64,000 nt of DNA from the NCBI RefSeq assembly GCF_023283845.1, contig NZ_JAKILC010000009.1, positions 62,001-126,000 of the forward strand. Reading direction: 5' to 3'. The stretch comes from Shewanella marinintestina. GTDB taxonomy: Bacteria; Pseudomonadota; Gammaproteobacteria; Enterobacterales; Shewanellaceae. The notes beneath the pieces are model-generated. The model worked only from the letters and a program-made list of their open reading frames with translations, made no database searches and was not told where the DNA came from. Shown piece after piece: positions 40,089 through 49,704 of the stretch. The position numbers and the translations under genes were made by a program. Within the stretch, counting starts at the first letter, position 1. Each line of letters begins with the position of its first letter.

Positions 40089-42005
40089 TTACTTAACGCT
40101 AGCTAGTAGCATTTGGTTCATTAGCTTAATGAAGGCAGATGGATCAGCAAGGCTACCTTTTTCAGACAACAATGCTTGTTGCAGTAAAAGCTCTGACCAC
40201 TGCGCAAATTGCTGTTCATCTTGCTCGTCATTTAAACGGGCAACTAACGGATGCTCTGGGTTTAGCTCAAATGTCGGCTTAGACTCAGGTACGTCTTGTC
40301 CAGCAGCTTGCATCAACTTGATCATCTGCGTTGACATTTCGCCTTCACCGGCAACCACACATGCAGGCGTATCAGTTAGACGCGTTGTCACCTTAACCTC
40401 AGAAACCTTATCACCTAAGCTGTCTTTAACACGCTTAACTAGGCCTTCTGATTCAGTTTGCAGTTTCTCTTGTGCTTCTTTTTCGCCAGCATCTTCAAGC
40501 TCACCTAGCTCAAGATCGCCACGGGTAACAGAGTGCAGTTTCTTGCCATCAAACTCAGTTAAGTGGTTAATTAGCCACTCATCGATACGCTCAGACATTA
40601 ATAACACTTCAATGCCTTTCTTACGTAACACTTCAAGATGTGGGCTGTTAGCTGCCGCTTCATGGCTATCGGCAACAATGTAGTAGATCTTAGACTGACC
40701 TTCTTTCATGCGCTCAATGTAATCTGCTAGTGATACGTTAGCCGTAGCTTCACCTGTGTGAGTCGATGCGAAACGCAGTAGACCAGCTACACGCTCTTTG
40801 TTAGCAAAATCTTCAGCAGGGCCTTCTTTTAGCACTTGGCCAAATTCTGTCCAGAAAGACTGGTACTTTTCAGCATCATTCTTAGCAAGCTTTTCAAGCA
40901 TGCCTAATACACGCTTAGTCACAGCAGTGCGCAGCGCCGTGGTAACCTTGTTATCTTGCAAGATTTCACGCGATACGTTTAGTGGTAAGTCATTTGAGTC
41001 AATCAAACCTTGCACAAAACGCAGGTAGCTAGGCATAAACTGCTCTGCGTCATCCATTACGAATACGCGTTGTACAAATAGTTTTAGGCCATGCTTGCGG
41101 TCACGGTTCCACATATCCCAAGGCGCTTTAGCCGGGATATACAAAAGGCTTGTGTACTCCTGCTTACCTTCAACACGGTTGTGGCTCCACAAAAGTGGGT
41201 CTGCGAAGTCATGGGAAATATGCTTATAAAATTCTTGGTACTCTTCATCCGACACATCACTCTTGTTACGTGTCCAAAGTGCTGTAGCCTTATTCATTGG
41301 CTTCCAGCTACCTTCTGTAGCAGCTACAGCTTCTGTATCGTCGGTCGCTTCAACCGCTGGCGTGCCTGCTTCAAACATCTCTACAGGAACTGAGATATGG
41401 TCAGAGTATTTAGTAATAATTGAGCGCAGACGATAGTCATCAGCAAACTCTTTCTCGTCATCACGTAAGTGAAGCGTAATTTCAGTACCACGAGTTTGCT
41501 TAGAGATTGTCTCAACTGTAAAGTCACCTTCACCAGCTGACTCCCACAGCACAGCTTCATCAGCGCTATGGCCAGCAGCGCGAGTGCGCACAGTTACACG
41601 GTCTGCCACAATAAAGGCTGAGTAAAAACCAACACCGAACTGACCAATTAGCTGTGAATCTTTTGACTCATCGCCTGATAGGTTTTTAAAGAAGTCAGCC
41701 GTACCTGATTTAGCAATCGTACCTAGGTGCTCAATTACACCGTCACGAGTCATACCGATACCGTTATCTTCAATAGTAACAGTACCCTTCTCTTTATCCG
41801 CGCTAATGCGAACACGCAGTTCACCATCGCCTTCATAAAGATCGTTATTAGTTAGGGCTTCATAGCGTAACTTATCTGCAGCATCGGCAGCGTTAGATAC
41901 CAATTCACGTAAAAAGATCTCTTTGTTTGAGTACAAAGAATGGATCATCAAATGTAATAGTTGTTTGACTTCAGTTTGAAAGCCATGCGTCTCTTGTTGT
42001 GACAT
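40089..42005 (-). CDS. htpG: Hsp90 chaperone HtpG
   Basis: ATP-dependent cytosolic chaperone. GHKL ATPase motifs are in [49 protein letters not shown] and [16 protein letters not shown]. The middle domain includes the catalytic Arg loop ([14 protein letters not shown]), and the C-terminal dimerisation domain ends the protein. 638 aa is slightly longer than E. coli HtpG (624). The insert [16 protein letters not shown] at about residue 228 lies in the charged linker region. AAAGGGA precedes the ATG. Confidence 0.97.
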   Translation of the reverse strand: MSQQETHGFQTEVKQLLHLMIHSLYSNKEIFLRELVSNAADAADKLRYEALTNNDLYEGDGELRVRISADKEKGTVTIEDNGIGMTRDGVIEHLGTIAKSGTADFFKNLSGDESKDSQLIGQFGVGFYSAFIVADRVTVRTRAAGHSADEAVLWESAGEGDFTVETISKQTRGTEITLHLRDDEKEFADDYRLRSIITKYSDHISVPVEMFEAGTPAVEATDDTEAVAATEGSWKPMNKATALWTRNKSDVSDEEYQEFYKHISHDFADPLLWSHNRVEGKQEYTSLLYIPAKAPWDMWNRDRKHGLKLFVQRVFVMDDAEQFMPSYLRFVQGLIDSNDLPLNVSREILQDNKVTTALRTAVTKRVLGMLEKLAKNDAEKYQSFWTEFGQVLKEGPAEDFANKERVAGLLRFASTHTGEATANVSLADYIERMKEGQSKIYYIVADSHEAAANSPHLEVLRKKGIEVLLMSERIDEWLINHLTEFDGKKLHSVTRGDLELGELEDAGEKEAQEKLQTESEGLVKRVKDSLGDKVSEVKVTTRLTDTPACVVAGEGEMSTQMIKLMQAAGQDVPESKPTFELNPEHPLVARLNDEQDEQQFAQWSELLLQQALLSEKGSLADPSAFIKLMNQMLLASVK

Positions 42006-42107
42006 GAAATGTTCCCTTTAAAAATCAGTTTAAATAAAGCTTACAAATAAGATGGGGCTATAAAATCGCTTTTCAAGGGAAAGAGTGCGCATTGATTTCA
42101 ATTGCAC

Positions 42108-42145
42108 AAAAAAAATCCAGTTTGTGATAATCACAAACTGGATTT
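42108..42145 (-). terminator. Rho-independent terminator of recR
   Basis: A 15-bp perfect stem (AAATCCAGTTTGTGA / TCACAAACTGGATTT, TAA loop) followed on the minus strand by T-rich sequence. It separates recR from htpG. Confidence 0.88.
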
Positions 42146-42205
42146 GGATAGCATTTAACTTGTAAACAGCTATTTATAGTCGCTTAAAGTAAATTACTAC
42201 TGAGA

Positions 42206-42805
42206 TTAAATCGGTAAACGACCATTAAAAGACAGGGCCAGTGTGGTGCTATCAACATATTCAAGCTCACCACCAACCGGCACGCCATGAGCGATGCGGC
42301 TAACTGTCAATTGATGGCGCTTTGCCATATCGGCAATATAGTGCGCAGTGGCATCACCTTCAACGGTTGGATTGGTCGCTAAAATAAGCTCACTGACATC
42401 GCCCGACGCTAAATGCTGCTCAAGTAAATCAAGCCCCAGTTCATCAGGACCAACACCATCAAGCGGTGACAAATGTCCAAGTAAGACAAAATAGCGACCA
42501 GTAAAATGCCCACCCGCTTCAATCGCAAGCACGTCCGCAGGAGTTTCTACTACACAAATTACTTCAGAGTGACCACGCTTAGTGCTGACACAAATCGGAC
42601 AATAAGTTTCTTCAGTAAAAGTACGACATGACTGACAATGACCCACATCAGACATAGCTTTGCCTAGCGACTCTGCCAATTTAGCGCCCGCTTTACGGTC
42701 ACGCTCTAATAGCTGAAATGCCATTCTTTGAGCCGATTTAGGGCCAACGCCCGGTAAACAACGAAGTGACTGGATGAGCTCATCAACGAGTGGACTAAAT
42801 TTCAT
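42206..42805 (-). CDS. recR: Recombination mediator RecR
   Basis: With RecO and RecF it loads RecA at gaps. Helix-hairpin-helix [17 protein letters not shown] at the N-terminus, a C4 zinc finger ([16 protein letters not shown]), and a Toprim domain ([18 protein letters not shown]). 199 aa is normal. In most gammaproteobacteria it directly follows ybaB; here two unknown genes separate them. GGAAC precedes the ATG, and a strong terminator follows. Confidence 0.96.
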   Translation of the reverse strand: MKFSPLVDELIQSLRCLPGVGPKSAQRMAFQLLERDRKAGAKLAESLGKAMSDVGHCQSCRTFTEETYCPICVSTKRGHSEVICVVETPADVLAIEAGGHFTGRYFVLLGHLSPLDGVGPDELGLDLLEQHLASGDVSELILATNPTVEGDATAHYIADMAKRHQLTVSRIAHGVPVGGELEYVDSTTLALSFNGRLPI

Positions 42806-42987
42806 TTAAGGTTCCGCTTAGAAAGGCCTAGATATGCCTTATAAAATATAACGATAGCTTGTACAACACCCGAGGAAATACCCAGTGGATACAAGTCATC
42901 ATAAAATTAGCGCCAAATACTAGCATAGAATAAGGAAGTTTTATCCCTATCTTGTCACCCATAAAACATAACATTAGCCAAATGCGA

Positions 42988-43911
42988 TTAATAAAGCTCG
43001 ATAGCTTTCACATCAAAAGCGATTGCAGATGAGTCACCTTGTACGGTGGCGTGCATTCCAGGGCTGATAACCTGCCAATAGGCTTTATCCTCTAAGCAAA
43101 CGGCGCCAAAGAAGTGCTCAAAGTTAACGCCGCCCTTGCAGTTTTTACCCCAATAATCTCGATGTTTATCGCTAAAAGTAACATCCATTTCTACCGACTT
43201 TGCAGTAACCTTGTGTAGTAAATGACAACCACCTAAAATGACCGCACAACTCAAAATAACGTTACCAACCAGTATCGCTATGATTTGTCTACTCGTGCTT
43301 TGCCCCACCAGCGCAGCCCGCTCTTTTCCTTCTTGAGACAAAGCCTTAAATAACAATACCGGTAAAGTCATGATGTAAGTAACGCCTGCAGCGATAAATG
43401 CGCTTTGAAAAAAATCATCGCGCCAAATCAAATCAGCAAAAAATACTAATGAAAGAAGCCCAAAACAAGCTGCACAAATATAAGCAATGCCAGCATATTT
43501 AAGCGCTTGGCTAACTCGAGTTTGCTTAGGAAAATAGTATTCAACAAACTTACTCTCACTCTCTCTCAAGAGTCTCTGCAAATGTTGTTCTAGTTCGGCA
43601 AAACTCACAAAGCCAAATTCCTTTTGCCGCTGTTTGCCTTTTTTAGCATTGGTGTAATACAACGCCAATAAACCTTCCTCTTTACTGAGCAAGTCGTAAG
43701 TAAAGGTTATTTCAACCTGTTTAATCTTTGCCTGCACAATCAGCATAGGCATAGTAAGCGCATCACCACTGGCATCAACTGCAAGCTCTTCAAAGACCAC
43801 ACTATCAAGGATCTCTTTAAGTCGAACCTTTAGCCCGGTCAGGCTAGTTACTCCACCAAACTGCTGAGTTTCGCCTGATACTAACTCCAATGAAAGCGTG
43901 CTTATCTTCAT
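42988..43911 (-). CDS. Unknown integral membrane protein between recR and ybaB
   Basis: 307 residues. An N-terminal soluble domain of about 130 residues (YTNAKKGKQRQKEF, basic) precedes three predicted membrane segments at about 142-162 (IAYICAACFGLLSLVFFADLI), 170-188 and 213-234 (IIAILVGNVILSCAVILGGC). The C-terminal 70 residues, probably periplasmic, contain two cysteines (GKNCKGGVNF; GAVCLEDKAY) that may pair. No known family recognised. Its start lies two bases from the upstream gene's stop, so the two form an operon. Confidence 0.78.
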   Translation of the reverse strand: MKISTLSLELVSGETQQFGGVTSLTGLKVRLKEILDSVVFEELAVDASGDALTMPMLIVQAKIKQVEITFTYDLLSKEEGLLALYYTNAKKGKQRQKEFGFVSFAELEQHLQRLLRESESKFVEYYFPKQTRVSQALKYAGIAYICAACFGLLSLVFFADLIWRDDFFQSAFIAAGVTYIMTLPVLLFKALSQEGKERAALVGQSTSRQIIAILVGNVILSCAVILGGCHLLHKVTAKSVEMDVTFSDKHRDYWGKNCKGGVNFEHFFGAVCLEDKAYWQVISPGMHATVQGDSSAIAFDVKAIELY

Positions 43912-43913
43912 AA

Positions 43914-44591
43914 TTAAAATACCTGATCTAACAATGAGCTGATCTGTTCATCATCCCAGCGATGTTTGGCTTTAGTGTTTCTGTAAGTTTGGTCAGCATT
44001 GGCTTTTTCAGCTAGCGATAAGTGTTCGCCAGCTTGTTTCACTAGACTTCGTGACTGTGAGAAATCATTCCCTCTCGCATACATAGCCCAAAGATAGGCC
44101 TCTCGATAATCGCTTAGGTTAAAATAGTAAACAGCCAAATTATGCTGAGCGGCAGGGAAAGACTGCGCTGCTGATTTTTCAAGCCAAAATAGCGACTTTA
44201 ATGGGTTTTGTGGGACGTAATGACCAAAGTGATATAACAGACTTAAATAGTATTGCGCAAAAGCATTATCGCTATTTTTGCTAAACCAACGATACGCTTG
44301 CTGATAATTGTCTTGAGTCGTCAAATCATAGAAATAGAGTGTAGCCAGTGCTAGTTGACTTCCCACATCACCTTGCTGAGCTGAAGGTTCAAAAAATACT
44401 CTTGCTTGGGGATACTGTTTATTATTAAAAAGGATATAGCCTAACTCTCTAGCCTCTTTAATTGATACTTTATTACTGTATTTTTCAATGCCACTAAGTG
44501 CGATAGGCGGGGTACCAAACAGAGAGTCAAAAAGAACAATGCCGATGAATATAGCGATGGATAATCCTAACCCTTTAAGCTTTTGCTTCAC
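43914..44591 (-). CDS. Sel1/TPR-like repeat protein with N-terminal membrane anchor
   Basis: 225 residues with an N-terminal hydrophobic segment (LGLSIAIFIGIVLFDSLFG) that may be a signal anchor. Helical repeats follow: PSAQQGDVGSQLALATLYFY, AFAQYYLSLLYHFGHYV, NPLKSLFWLEKSAAQSFPAAQ and NLAVYYFNLSDYREAYLW. These fit Sel1-like repeats, which usually mediate protein contacts. It is transcribed with the downstream 307-aa membrane protein, which it may partner. Function unknown. Confidence 0.8.
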   Translation of the reverse strand: MKQKLKGLGLSIAIFIGIVLFDSLFGTPPIALSGIEKYSNKVSIKEARELGYILFNNKQYPQARVFFEPSAQQGDVGSQLALATLYFYDLTTQDNYQQAYRWFSKNSDNAFAQYYLSLLYHFGHYVPQNPLKSLFWLEKSAAQSFPAAQHNLAVYYFNLSDYREAYLWAMYARGNDFSQSRSLVKQAGEHLSLAEKANADQTYRNTKAKHRWDDEQISSLLDQVF

Positions 44592-44790
44592 ACTTTCAAT
44601 CCATTTAGGTTAATACTGATTAAGGTCGACTAAAACTACACAGCCAAGTAGGCGTAGCAAAGGTGAGTCATAAAACGGTTGCAGTCTGACACAAGGCTAT
44701 TAAGCTCGCAAGGCTTTGAATATAATCATATAAGAGCTTGATATTTATATTTGTAGCGCTTTTACCAAAATGAATAGAAATCAGAAACAG

Positions 44791-44817
44791 AAAAGCCCAA
44801 GATAAACTTGGGCTTTA
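44791..44817 (-). terminator. Rho-independent terminator of ybaB
   Basis: AAAGCCCAAG / CTTGGGCTTT stem with ATAAA loop and minus-strand T4. It lies 58 bases past the ybaB stop and separates dnaX-ybaB from the two unknown genes. Confidence 0.82.
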
Positions 44818-44874
44818 TTACTTTCCACCAGCTATATCAGCTAACTAAGACTGAAATAGACCGTTGGACAGTCC

Positions 44875-45204
44875 TTAGAACGGCATCTTCATGCCTGGTG
44901 GTAGTTGCATACCGCCAGTCACTTCAGCCATTTTCTCTTTTTGATTCTCTTCCACGCGACGTGCAGCATCATTACAAGCTGCAGCGATAAGATCTTCTAG
45001 CATCTCTTTGTCGTCTTCTAGTAGGCTTGAGTCGATATCAACTTTACGTACACTGTGAGAACCCGTCATAGTGACTTTAACTAGACCAGCACCAGCTTCG
45101 CCGGTAACTTCCATGCGTGCGATTTCTTCTTGCACTTTGGCCATTTTGTCTTGCATCATCTGGGCTTGCTTCATCAAGTTGCCCATACCGCCTTTTCCAA
45201 ACAT
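44875..45204 (-). CDS. ybaB: YbaB/EbfC family nucleoid-associated protein
   Basis: Small dimeric DNA-binding protein. [44 protein letters not shown] and [15 protein letters not shown] all match the family, and 109 aa equals E. coli YbaB. It follows dnaX by about 100 bases on the same strand, the standard gene pair. Confidence 0.95.
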   Translation of the reverse strand: MFGKGGMGNLMKQAQMMQDKMAKVQEEIARMEVTGEAGAGLVKVTMTGSHSVRKVDIDSSLLEDDKEMLEDLIAAACNDAARRVEENQKEKMAEVTGGMQLPPGMKMPF

Positions 45205-45303
45205 ACTCTAATTCTCTTCTATTATGTATTACAACAAATAAAGTCGGCTAATCTTACTAAAAAATGAATGATTAGCAATGAAAGCTGAAATTCAATTATA
45301 AAA

Positions 45304-48243
45304 TTATGACTCAGTTAACCGCTTAAAGTTCGCAATATCGATTAACTCAATCAATTTTCCTTTCTGTGCCAACAACTCAGGCGCATAAGTTAACGAATCA
45401 TCAGTCATCTGTGCCCCCATGTTTTGACTTAACCAGCGCACATTGTCATCTGTCATTAAATCGTGATGTGCCTGAACTAAAATCTCTTTATTAAAGCGTC
45501 GCCTTACTTCTAGTGGCGTTTCACGGTCATTATCAGCACCGACTGTCACGCTTACCGTACAATGCTCACCTAAAGCACCACTCATAGCCTCTTCTAACTG
45601 TTTAATAGCAACGTCTGCAGCTAAATGCTTTTGATCTGGTTTAAGCAATAATGATAATGGCTGCTCAAACCGATGACAGACAGAGTTAACAGCTAACTGG
45701 CGAACTCGACCACCGACCTCAAGCTCAGACATAAAGCGATACCACTTTAAATCCACGTCGTTACCGGTTAACTCACCGCTTGGTAATGCAGGTAAGTTTA
45801 GCTCAATATCCTGAACAGGAGATGAACCGCTAACGCTTTGTGGCTGTTCGCTATCGATATCAGCTTGCTCGGCGGATACATTAGCTTCAGTCGCTTTACT
45901 GTCAACGAATGTTTCACTATCTGATTCACTATCAAAACGTGCGCAGGGATCTTGTTCATGAGGATCTTCCCATGGCGGTCTATCAATGATCTCTTGCTCC
46001 GTCTCACCATTATCAATCTGTGTAGGAGTTGTAGCAGACGCCTCTGACTTATTCGAAAACGGTTCACTGCTTTCAATCTTGTCACCTGTATTAACAGGCT
46101 CTTTTCTCACTGGCGGCGTAAAAGGCTTACGAACCTCTAATGACTTTTTTGATGCCCCTTCCTTAGGCTCATCCTCTCCTAGCCCTTCAAGTAAAGTCGC
46201 TCTCGCAGCTAAAACTGCGTCGAGAAGATCATCTCCCGCATCGATAGTTGAACTTTGTGAAGTATTGCTTAGCGCTTCAGCTTGCTCTGGTGCACTTACC
46301 TGCTGATGAGCTGGAGTTTGATTGGACTGATAGCTTGCCTCTTGACCAAAGCCATAATCATCTTGGTCGGCAGCAGCGAAAGCATCACCATAAGCACCAG
46401 CGTAATCAGCATAAGAAGCCAACTCATTATCGGCATCATTAACATACGAATGTTGCTGGTAATCGCCGCTATTGCTGACGTCATCACTAATAGTGCCGCT
46501 ATGAGTTCCACTGCGGTCATTAAAGTTATCGTCAGTATAATTGGAAGCAACAGGCTGCTGTTTAATGCTGGCTTCAAGCTCTGGGCTAAATTCAGCCTCA
46601 GTGCCCTCGACGGTATTAGCTTCTAACGCTAATTTTTCGCTTGCGACGACAACTTGATTCGATGCTGACGCCACCGAGTCTGTTTGACTAATATCCAACT
46701 CAGAGGTGGAGCTCTCACTAGATTCTTGCTCTAGTTTCTGATTTAGCGCTGTTTGTGATTCTGAACTTAATTCGCTGATGAGTTCTGGCTGGACTTGCTC
46801 AAAGCCTTGGCTCTCAGCTTGACTCATTATCACAGCCATTTCGCTATTTAAGCTATCTAATGGCTCATCTGCAGCTTGTTCTTTCTCATCCTGTAACGGT
46901 TCAGTTTGCACTGAAGCAGCTTTTGTTTCATCAGTGTTGACGTTTACAGATGCAGTAACCGGCTCAGCTTGTTGCTGATTTGTCTCTGCAGCGTTAGCTT
47001 GAGAACTTAACCCCGTTAAGGCAGGTTTCGAGCTAGGTGCTACAGATTCAAGCGTTTTTTTTTGAGTCGAAGTCGCTGCGTTCGCCACACTATTGACTTC
47101 GGGATTGACATCAGGGATCTGAATCGCTGCTTGGCTATCAACAGCCCAACGAGTCACTGGCTTTTCAGGAACAAAAGTCACCGCTCTTAGCAATGCCATT
47201 TCAAGACCCGATTTAGGATCCGGTGCATGGGGCAAGTCTTTACGGCCCGTTAATAATAACTGGTAATAAAGTTGAACTTGTTCTGCGGAAAGTTGTTGGG
47301 CAAAAGCCGTTATTTGCTCACTATAAAGTGACATCTGTGCAGCTGCAGGTGCGAACTGAGTTAAAGTCACTTGATGCAACAATTCAAGTAAGCTGCGCAG
47401 CACTTCTTCTGGCTCCGCGCCAAATGACAAGACTTTAGCGGTTACCTGCATCAAGTTCATAATGTCAGCTTTGGTGAGTGCTTCAAGTAGTGCTATTACA
47501 TGCTTTTCGTCAATACTACCAAGCATGGTTTGTACTTGCCCAAGATTAACTTGGCCAGCACCAAAGGCTATCGCTTGATCGGTTAGACTCAATGCATCAC
47601 GCATACTACCGTTGGCCGCTTTAGCTAATAGTGTCAGTGCTGTGACTTCAAAGCTTAACTGTTCTTGAGTCAAAATATGCTCAAGCTGAATGGCAATTTC
47701 GTCTTGGGTTAAACTCTTTAAGTTAAACTGCAAACAACGTGATAAAACCGTAACAGGCAAGCGTTGCGGATCCGTCGTCGCGAGTAAAAACTTTACATGT
47801 TCTGGCGGCTCTTCAAGGGTCTTAAGCAACGCATTAAAACTGCTGCGCGATAACATATGCACTTCATCAATAAGGTACACTTTGTATCGGCCACGACTTG
47901 GACGATATTGCACGTTATCAAGTAATTCACGCGTGTCGTCAACTTTGGTTCTTGAGGCGGCATCGACCTCGATAAGATCAACAAAACGACCTTCGGCAAT
48001 TTCAACACAGGCAGAACATTGCCCACATGGCGTAGCTGTGACACCTTGTTCGCAATTTAAGCCTTTAGCAAAAAGACGGGCAAGACTGGTCTTACCGACA
48101 CCGCGAGTACCGGAGAACAAATAGGCATGATGTAATCTTTGCTGAGTGAGCGCATTGGTTAAGGCATGTAAAACATGCGACTGGCCAACCATTTGCTCAA
48201 ATGTGGCAGGGCGCCATTTTCTGGCCAACACCTGATATGACAT
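45304..48243 (-). CDS. dnaX: DNA polymerase III subunits tau and (probably) gamma
   Basis: Clamp-loader ATPase. Begins MSYQVLARKWRPATFEQMVGQ; Walker A is GTRGVGKTSLA, the zinc site CEQGVTATPCGQCSAC, Walker B LIDEVHML, and sensor 1 LLATTDPQRLP. The start at 48241-48243 has GGGGAG in front; the longer reading is not supported. Length is 979 aa against 643 in E. coli; the excess is a Ser/Glu/Gln-rich linker from about residue 385 to 835. The C-terminal alpha-binding domain starts near LKWYRFMSELEVGGRVRQLA. A run of nine A at codons 394-397 offers a gamma-producing frameshift. Confidence 0.96.
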   Translation of the reverse strand: MSYQVLARKWRPATFEQMVGQSHVLHALTNALTQQRLHHAYLFSGTRGVGKTSLARLFAKGLNCEQGVTATPCGQCSACVEIAEGRFVDLIEVDAASRTKVDDTRELLDNVQYRPSRGRYKVYLIDEVHMLSRSSFNALLKTLEEPPEHVKFLLATTDPQRLPVTVLSRCLQFNLKSLTQDEIAIQLEHILTQEQLSFEVTALTLLAKAANGSMRDALSLTDQAIAFGAGQVNLGQVQTMLGSIDEKHVIALLEALTKADIMNLMQVTAKVLSFGAEPEEVLRSLLELLHQVTLTQFAPAAAQMSLYSEQITAFAQQLSAEQVQLYYQLLLTGRKDLPHAPDPKSGLEMALLRAVTFVPEKPVTRWAVDSQAAIQIPDVNPEVNSVANAATSTQKKTLESVAPSSKPALTGLSSQANAAETNQQQAEPVTASVNVNTDETKAASVQTEPLQDEKEQAADEPLDSLNSEMAVIMSQAESQGFEQVQPELISELSSESQTALNQKLEQESSESSTSELDISQTDSVASASNQVVVASEKLALEANTVEGTEAEFSPELEASIKQQPVASNYTDDNFNDRSGTHSGTISDDVSNSGDYQQHSYVNDADNELASYADYAGAYGDAFAAADQDDYGFGQEASYQSNQTPAHQQVSAPEQAEALSNTSQSSTIDAGDDLLDAVLAARATLLEGLGEDEPKEGASKKSLEVRKPFTPPVRKEPVNTGDKIESSEPFSNKSEASATTPTQIDNGETEQEIIDRPPWEDPHEQDPCARFDSESDSETFVDSKATEANVSAEQADIDSEQPQSVSGSSPVQDIELNLPALPSGELTGNDVDLKWYRFMSELEVGGRVRQLAVNSVCHRFEQPLSLLLKPDQKHLAADVAIKQLEEAMSGALGEHCTVSVTVGADNDRETPLEVRRRFNKEILVQAHHDLMTDDNVRWLSQNMGAQMTDDSLTYAPELLAQKGKLIELIDIANFKRLTES
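47048..47064 (-). promoter_or_regulatory. dnaX: Candidate programmed frameshift / slippage site in dnaX
   Basis: On the minus strand codons 394-397 read CAA AAA AAA ACG, nine A in a row (47055-47063). A -1 shift gives AAC GCT TGA, so translation stops after two codons (stop at 47048-47050), giving a protein of about 398 residues with domains I-III. E. coli dnaX uses A AAA AAG for ribosomal frameshifting, and Thermus dnaX uses an A9 run for transcriptional slippage. The effect here is inferred. Confidence 0.75.
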
Positions 48244-48282
48244 GGAACTCCCCAACGTGTCATTAATACGGTTTCGGGAGCA

Positions 48283-48350
48283 CGCTCCTCGACATCTTTG
48301 AACAATAGCATGCAACGCTTTTACATGCTATCTCAAGCGCCTGAGGAGCG
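48283..48350 (-). repeat. Nested inverted repeats in the dnaX leader
   Basis: Outer arms CGCTCCTC (48283-48290) and GAGGAGCG (48343-48350); inner arms ATAGCATG (48305-48312) and CATGCTAT (48324-48331). The outer right arm competes with a local hairpin (GGAGC AC GCTCC at 48278-48289). Alternative folds 35-100 bases before the dnaX start are possible. Confidence 0.5.
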
Positions 48351-48442
48351 ATTTGACGGCGATAAATTCACCTTTACAGATTAAAGAGTAAACAAAATCG
48401 CTTATTCTTTAATAAAGAGATTTTACTACACCGTCGAAAGGC

Positions 48443-48994
48443 TTATTCGCCTTCGAACTCACAAAGGCTTAATAGATTCAGATCCATTGCCTTTAGACGT
48501 TCTTCACCACCTAAGTCTGGCAATGAAATAACAAACGCAGCATCGTTAACAGCACCACCAAGCTTACGAATAAGCTTAACCGTTGCTTCGATAGTGCCGC
48601 CCGTTGCCAGCAAATCATCAATAACAAGTACTTTATCATCAGCAGTGATAGCGTCAACATGGATCTCTAGCACATCATGACCATATTCTAGCTCATAGCT
48701 TTCAGAAATCGTTTCTCTCGGTAACTTTCCTGGCTTACGCACTGGTACAAAACCAATACCTAGCTCTAAAGCTAGAGGCGCACCAAATAAGAAACCACGA
48801 GCTTCAGTACCAACAACTTTAGTAAAGCCTTGATCTTTATAATGCTCAACTAAAAGGCCGATGGTGAGTTTATAGGCTTGTGGATCTTCTAATAAACTCG
48901 TCACATCTCTAAATAAAATCCCTTCTTTTGGGTAGTTAGGGATAGTTTTAATGCTGTTCTTTATTAGTGCCAAGCTATCAGTATTCATTACCAT
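48443..48994 (-). CDS. apt: Adenine phosphoribosyltransferase
   Basis: Salvages adenine to AMP with [25 protein letters not shown] at the start, [15 protein letters not shown] and [19 protein letters not shown] in the middle, and the PRPP loop [17 protein letters not shown]. 183 aa equals E. coli Apt. The ORF offers ATG-GTA-ATG; either ATG may be used and neither has a strong ribosome binding site. It stands upstream of dnaX, the usual order. Confidence 0.96.
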   Translation of the reverse strand: MVMNTDSLALIKNSIKTIPNYPKEGILFRDVTSLLEDPQAYKLTIGLLVEHYKDQGFTKVVGTEARGFLFGAPLALELGIGFVPVRKPGKLPRETISESYELEYGHDVLEIHVDAITADDKVLVIDDLLATGGTIEATVKLIRKLGGAVNDAAFVISLPDLGGEERLKAMDLNLLSLCEFEGE

Positions 48995-49207
48995 AATTCT
49001 GTACTTTATCTAATTTAATTTTGCTGACACTAACTGACCCAAGTACTAATAAAAGAACCAAAAGAGTCTAAAAAATGTCACCTAAGTGTAAAAATCGGCG
49101 TCAAGCTTAAGCCGCTTTATAGTGAGTTGCAACCTTGTAACTGCAGAAGTGTAGCCTCTGTCGAAGCAAATTGACGATTTGATTGTTCGCCTAGCAAAAG
49201 GCTTTAC

Positions 49208-49246
49208 CCATTGCATTGAAATAATGCCTTTATTTCAATGCAATGG
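49208..49246. repeat. 17-bp perfect hairpin downstream of ybaN
   Basis: CCATTGCATTGAAATAA (49208-49224) and TTATTTCAATGCAATGG (49230-49246) are exact complements around a 5-base loop. It lies 18 bases after the ybaN stop (minus strand). There is no T-run, so it is either a processing/stability hairpin, a factor-assisted terminator, or a miniature repeat. Confidence 0.6.
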
Positions 49247-49263
49247 CTTAATACAAACTTGGG

Positions 49264-49632
49264 CTAATCTTCAATCTCTGGGATGCTACGCAAATAAATA
49301 ATTAATCCCGTACCAAAACAAGCTAGCATTACTTTTACCCAAATCAACGGCACCACAGCAATACTAACTAAAAAGCTCAAACTACTTACAATGTAAGCTT
49401 TTCTTTTAAGGCTTTTACGAATAGCACCTTGTGCCTGCCAATTATTGAGAGCGTCAGCAAACCATGGATGATTCATCAACCACAGGTAAAGCCTGTCACT
49501 GGAACGCGCAAAGCAATAGGCTGCTAGCAGTATAAATGGAACAGTTGGCAGTACGGGCAGTAATATTCCCAGCAGGCCTAATACTAAGCTACACAGGCCA
49601 ACAATCAGAAAAAAGCCACGTTTTAACGCCAT
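49264..49632 (-). CDS. ybaN: YbaN family inner-membrane protein (DUF454)
   Basis: 122-residue inner-membrane protein of unknown function. LGLLGILLPVLPTVPFILLAAYCFARSS is the DUF454 hallmark, followed by WLMNHPWFADALNNW and GAIRKSLKRKAYIV. Two N-terminal and two C-terminal membrane helices. In E. coli ybaN also neighbours apt. The terminator of the small gene 49705-49824 lies just upstream. Confidence 0.92.
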   Translation of the reverse strand: MALKRGFFLIVGLCSLVLGLLGILLPVLPTVPFILLAAYCFARSSDRLYLWLMNHPWFADALNNWQAQGAIRKSLKRKAYIVSSLSFLVSIAVVPLIWVKVMLACFGTGLIIYLRSIPEIED

Positions 49633-49651
49633 TTAACAGTCCTAAAATAAC

Positions 49652-49675
49652 AAAAAGCCACTCGAAAGAGTGGCT
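49652..49675 (-). terminator. Rho-independent terminator of the 39-aa membrane-protein gene
   Basis: AGCCACTC / GAGTGGCT stem, GAAA tetraloop, minus-strand T5. It follows the 39-codon gene by 30 bases and supports that gene being real. Confidence 0.85.
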
Positions 49676-49704
49676 AGTATACCTGAGCTTGGCTTAAAGG
49701 CGGA

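Noticed and set aside
40129..41393. Several plus-strand ORFs opposite htpG
   Set aside because: Ser/Arg-rich shadow translations of a strongly coding minus-strand gene.
42113..42145. TTTGTGATAATCACAAAC as a CRP site
   Set aside because: The spacing is wrong (3 instead of 6), and it lies directly after recR with a T-run, so it is a terminator.
46282..46626. Long plus-strand ORFs inside dnaX
   Set aside because: They mirror the repetitive Ser/Glu/Gln linker codons on the other strand and lack start signals.
48273..48352. Structured RNA upstream of dnaX considered as 4.5S (SRP) RNA
   Set aside because: The conserved SRP GGUCAGGUCCGGAAGGAAGCAG-type core is absent.
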